This document shows, in pieces, positions 61,469 through 64,000 of a stretch of 64,000 nt of DNA. A program made the translations under genes and the position numbers. Below the pieces are notes generated by a model that searched no databases, was not told the DNA's origin, and worked only from the letters and a program-made list of their open reading frames with translations. Each line of letters opens with the position of its first letter. Positions within the stretch are counted from its first letter, which is position 1. Source of the DNA: Circinella minor (Eukaryota; Mucoromycota; Mucoromycetes; Mucorales; Lichtheimiaceae); NCBI GenBank assembly GCA_016758965.1, contig JAEPRB010000004.1, positions 310,001 through 374,000 of the forward strand, in the 5' to 3' direction.

Positions 61469-64000
61469 AATGAAAAGAAAAAAGCTGAGTAGATTTGTTT
61501 AATAAAAAGAGTTGTTGAAAAGAAAAGCGAAGAAAAAAAAAGTAAAAGAAAAAAGAGGTGTGAAAGGAAATCGAGGGAAAGACAAAGAAAGAAAGGAGTT
61601 TTTTTTGGGGGGCCAATGCTCACACACACACACACATTATCCACTCACACACAAAAGCTGAGTTCTTTTTCATAAGCCAAACAAAAGATGGACCGACCGA
61701 CCCACACCACACTCATAACTCTGTCTCTCTATTTTTTTTTTTTTGCCACATGAGGTTACACATGCCGGTTGCACAATAGTTGGTCTGCGTGTTGATGATG
61801 GGCAAGAACGACTCATGCATTCCTTTTATAGACCAATATAAATATATTATCAACAACAGGAACTTTTTGATTTAATTCATACAATTCAATTCAAAATGTG
61901 GCAACGTATTATTGTTGTCTCCAATATCCTTGGCATTATTTCTTTCATTTATTTTTATTTATTTAATATAACAATATTGACACTGCTAAGCTGTTGATTA
62001 GTGCTAGTTTGTAGGCAAAAAAGAATACTTTAGATTTTTTTTTATCTCTTTTTATAGTACTACTAGAATAACTATCGATTTTATCTATTACTTAAATTTT
62101 TTTCGCGTATCCAAAATTTTTGATAAGGCCACTTTTTTTCATTTTCTTTATTTTTTCTCATTTTTTTCCCTCTCTTTCGGTAAAAATCGTAGAACAATCA
62201 CTGTAAAAGGTATTAATGGCGTCAGTCATAAAAAGAATCGGTTCATCTATCGTTCCGACTTGGTGGTGTTATAAAGAAAAGAGAGTGACCCCTTTTTTTT
62301 CCTTCTCTCTCTTCCTCACCCCCCAAAAAAGCTAACTCTTTATCCTTTGCTCTTTTCAACAAACCCCTGGATTTTTCTTTGTATATATATATAAACATGT
62401 TTTTTCAATGTATTATAAAAACGGATATTATATATACATATATAAGTAGTAACATGTACGCTCTACATATTATAACGAAGTATTCGTTAGTTTTCTTCTT
62501 CTTCTTTTAATAATTCTCCATAATAACATAATATTAATCGGATAAGCATCATACACCATTTTTAGCATATTTTGCGAGACATCAACATTATGATTCAACA
62601 ATAAAAATTTATCGGATCCTGATTATTACCGGCGGACCAATGATGAAAAATGATGTGTAACACATGACATCAATATTAGTCTGTTTTGTATTAATAAAAC
62701 TTGCCATGGAAGGTAAAAGACCAGTGAAAGTGATCATCAATTATTAATGGGGAAATGACCTTAAATTGTCCGTTTCCCTTCTTTTAGTCTTTCTTTTCGT
62801 TTTCATGTTATTAAAAAGTTCGTGCATTTGCTCTGATTAAATGTATTTTACCCTTTCCAGTTTGCTTCGCCGGCATTCATTATGTATTAAAACAATTTTC
62901 TTTTTCAGGCAGCCAAAAAACAAATTATGCGTGGGGACAGACAAAATCGTAGTAAAATATAATAAAAAGTTTTTCTATAATGTAAAATAATTCTGTGTAT
63001 GCCTATTTTTTTTAATGTCGTCGTAAAAATATATTAAAAATAATATTCGTTTGTATCAAAACTTTAAGAAAAGTGGATATTTATCCATATTTGGTCATAA
63101 CTAACATTTTTCAGTTTTTTGTTTATACCGCATAGCCAAAATAGAAAGATATACTTTTTTATGTAAATTGTTGTTGATAATAATAATTTCACATATTATA
63201 ATTACACTAAATGCATAACAATCGATGGATTTGTTGGATTTTTGAACATGAAAAAATTAAAAATAGTTAAAGCAACTTTTCTTTCTTGTTCGCTCGGTCA
63301 TGCAACCTTCTGCAAGTCATACAAATTATCACGGTAAGAGAAAACAACGAATATTCAGGGGAAGAGGAAGATTATTATTGTTAATCTAAGATGATTTACG
63401 AAAAAAAAGTATGCTTCTTACTCTCCCTTGGTAACCTGCATTGAATTCAATGATCATGGTCTTATTGTGAGAGGAACTTAAGCACTTTACTGATATTAGT
63501 ACATTTAATTAAAAAATGGACTAGTTTAAAACTAGGGTACTTGGTTTTTTTTATATCTATAATCATATACATAACATCAAATTACTTTCTTCTTTTTTAT
63601 ATACATATATCTTTTTATATTAATATGTTATTCTGGTACATGGTATAGACTTAGTGATGTTTTAATAGTTCCTTTGTTTTTTACTTTATCATGTCTTTCA
63701 AAAGTTGATAAAAAACTACTTTGCATATTTTTTTTTAAAAAAAAACAAGCAACAAGCAAGGATTGACAAATTGATATAGAAATTTAAATTATCTTGTAAT
63801 ATAGAAAGCATTGTCATTATCATGCTAAAGTTTCCAGGGCAACAACAACACTTGCCTTGACTTTGTGTTGCCCTGGTAATCCAAAAAAGGAAATTGGCTG
63901 GCAGAACACCGCGAGCTGTAAAATTAGGCGTTACCACTGGACAAGAGTAGTTCCTCCCTTTCCGTAACCGGTATGTAGATATGAACTGAAGGGTGCAAAA
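61469..64000. other. right-edge intergenic region, no gene seen
   Basis: 2.5 kb upstream of the bZIP gene. The first 250 bases hold purine-rich DNA and an (AC)n tract near 61621-61636, probably leader and promoter. The rest is AT-rich with no defensible frame. A minus-strand frame at 63937-63716 has a basic/aromatic stretch but no gene structure. A short perfect hairpin lies at 63834-63876. Confidence 0.5.
63834..63876. repeat. short perfect hairpin
   Basis: CCAGGGCAACA (63834-63844) is exactly complementary to TGTTGCCCTGG (63866-63876), with a 21-base loop. Its higher GC content stands out from the surrounding AT-rich DNA. It is not followed by a T run and has no neighbouring gene here. Confidence 0.7.

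Noticed and set aside
63716..63937. 73-residue minus-strand frame near the right edge
   Set aside because: It overlaps a hairpin and a T-run/A-run block, and has no splice partners or recognised motif.

Overview
The window looks like a piece of a nuclear genome from an early-diverging filamentous fungus, most likely Mucoromycota (Mucorales-like). The evidence is high AT content, many short GT-AG introns (mostly about 60-200 bases), long Gln/Asn/Ser codon tracts, and a gene set that mixes standard fungal housekeeping genes with a gamma-secretase subunit (APH-1), which yeasts and most higher fungi lack. All gene models below were joined by hand from the sequence. Except where a break is stated, every model keeps one open frame across its splice junctions.

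Left third (1-26.6 kb): a MedA/DUF7082-type developmental regulator (+), glutathione reductase (+), a 12-exon sugar transporter with two micro-exons (+), an unrecognised two-membrane-segment protein with a PPxY motif (-), an arrestin-domain protein (-), a four-membrane-segment protein (-), an RNF126-like zinc-ribbon/RING-H2 ubiquitin ligase (+), APH-1 (-), signal peptidase complex subunit 2 (-), and an Ssh4/Ear1-like SPRY protein with PPxY motifs (+). Several of these (arrestin, PPxY membrane proteins, SPRY adaptor, RING ligase) belong to families that act in ubiquitin-dependent sorting of membrane proteins. There is no sign of an operon-like unit.

Middle (26.6-41.5 kb): an AT-rich block holds a 3.4-kb PIF/Harbinger-type DNA transposon with 44-bp terminal inverted repeats. 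Its two convergent genes both carry frame breaks, and a small inverted-repeat element lies inside the second gene. A tRNA-Arg(ACG) gene lies just to the right, and a 25-bp relic of the same tRNA's 5' part lies to the left. Next come a second sugar transporter (-), whose frame is broken at one splice junction, a Rieske 2Fe-2S protein (-) with a likely GC-AG intron, and about 4.4 kb with almost no coding evidence.

Right third (41.5-64 kb): a 2-isopropylmalate synthase of bacterial/plant type without the C-terminal regulatory domain (-). Then a run of plus-strand genes: a PH-domain protein of the Skg3/Caf120 type, OST2/DAD1, the TFIIF beta subunit, an F-box/LRR protein, a low-complexity coiled-coil protein, and an unrecognised 397-residue protein. 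A bZIP transcription factor (-) follows, and the last 2.5 kb has no gene I can support.

No CRISPR array, rRNA or virus-like gene was seen. The items most worth following up are the fungal APH-1 with a changed GxxxG motif, the short isopropylmalate synthase, the degenerate but still well-bounded Harbinger element, the micro-exons, and the recurrent T-run/A-run splice acceptors.
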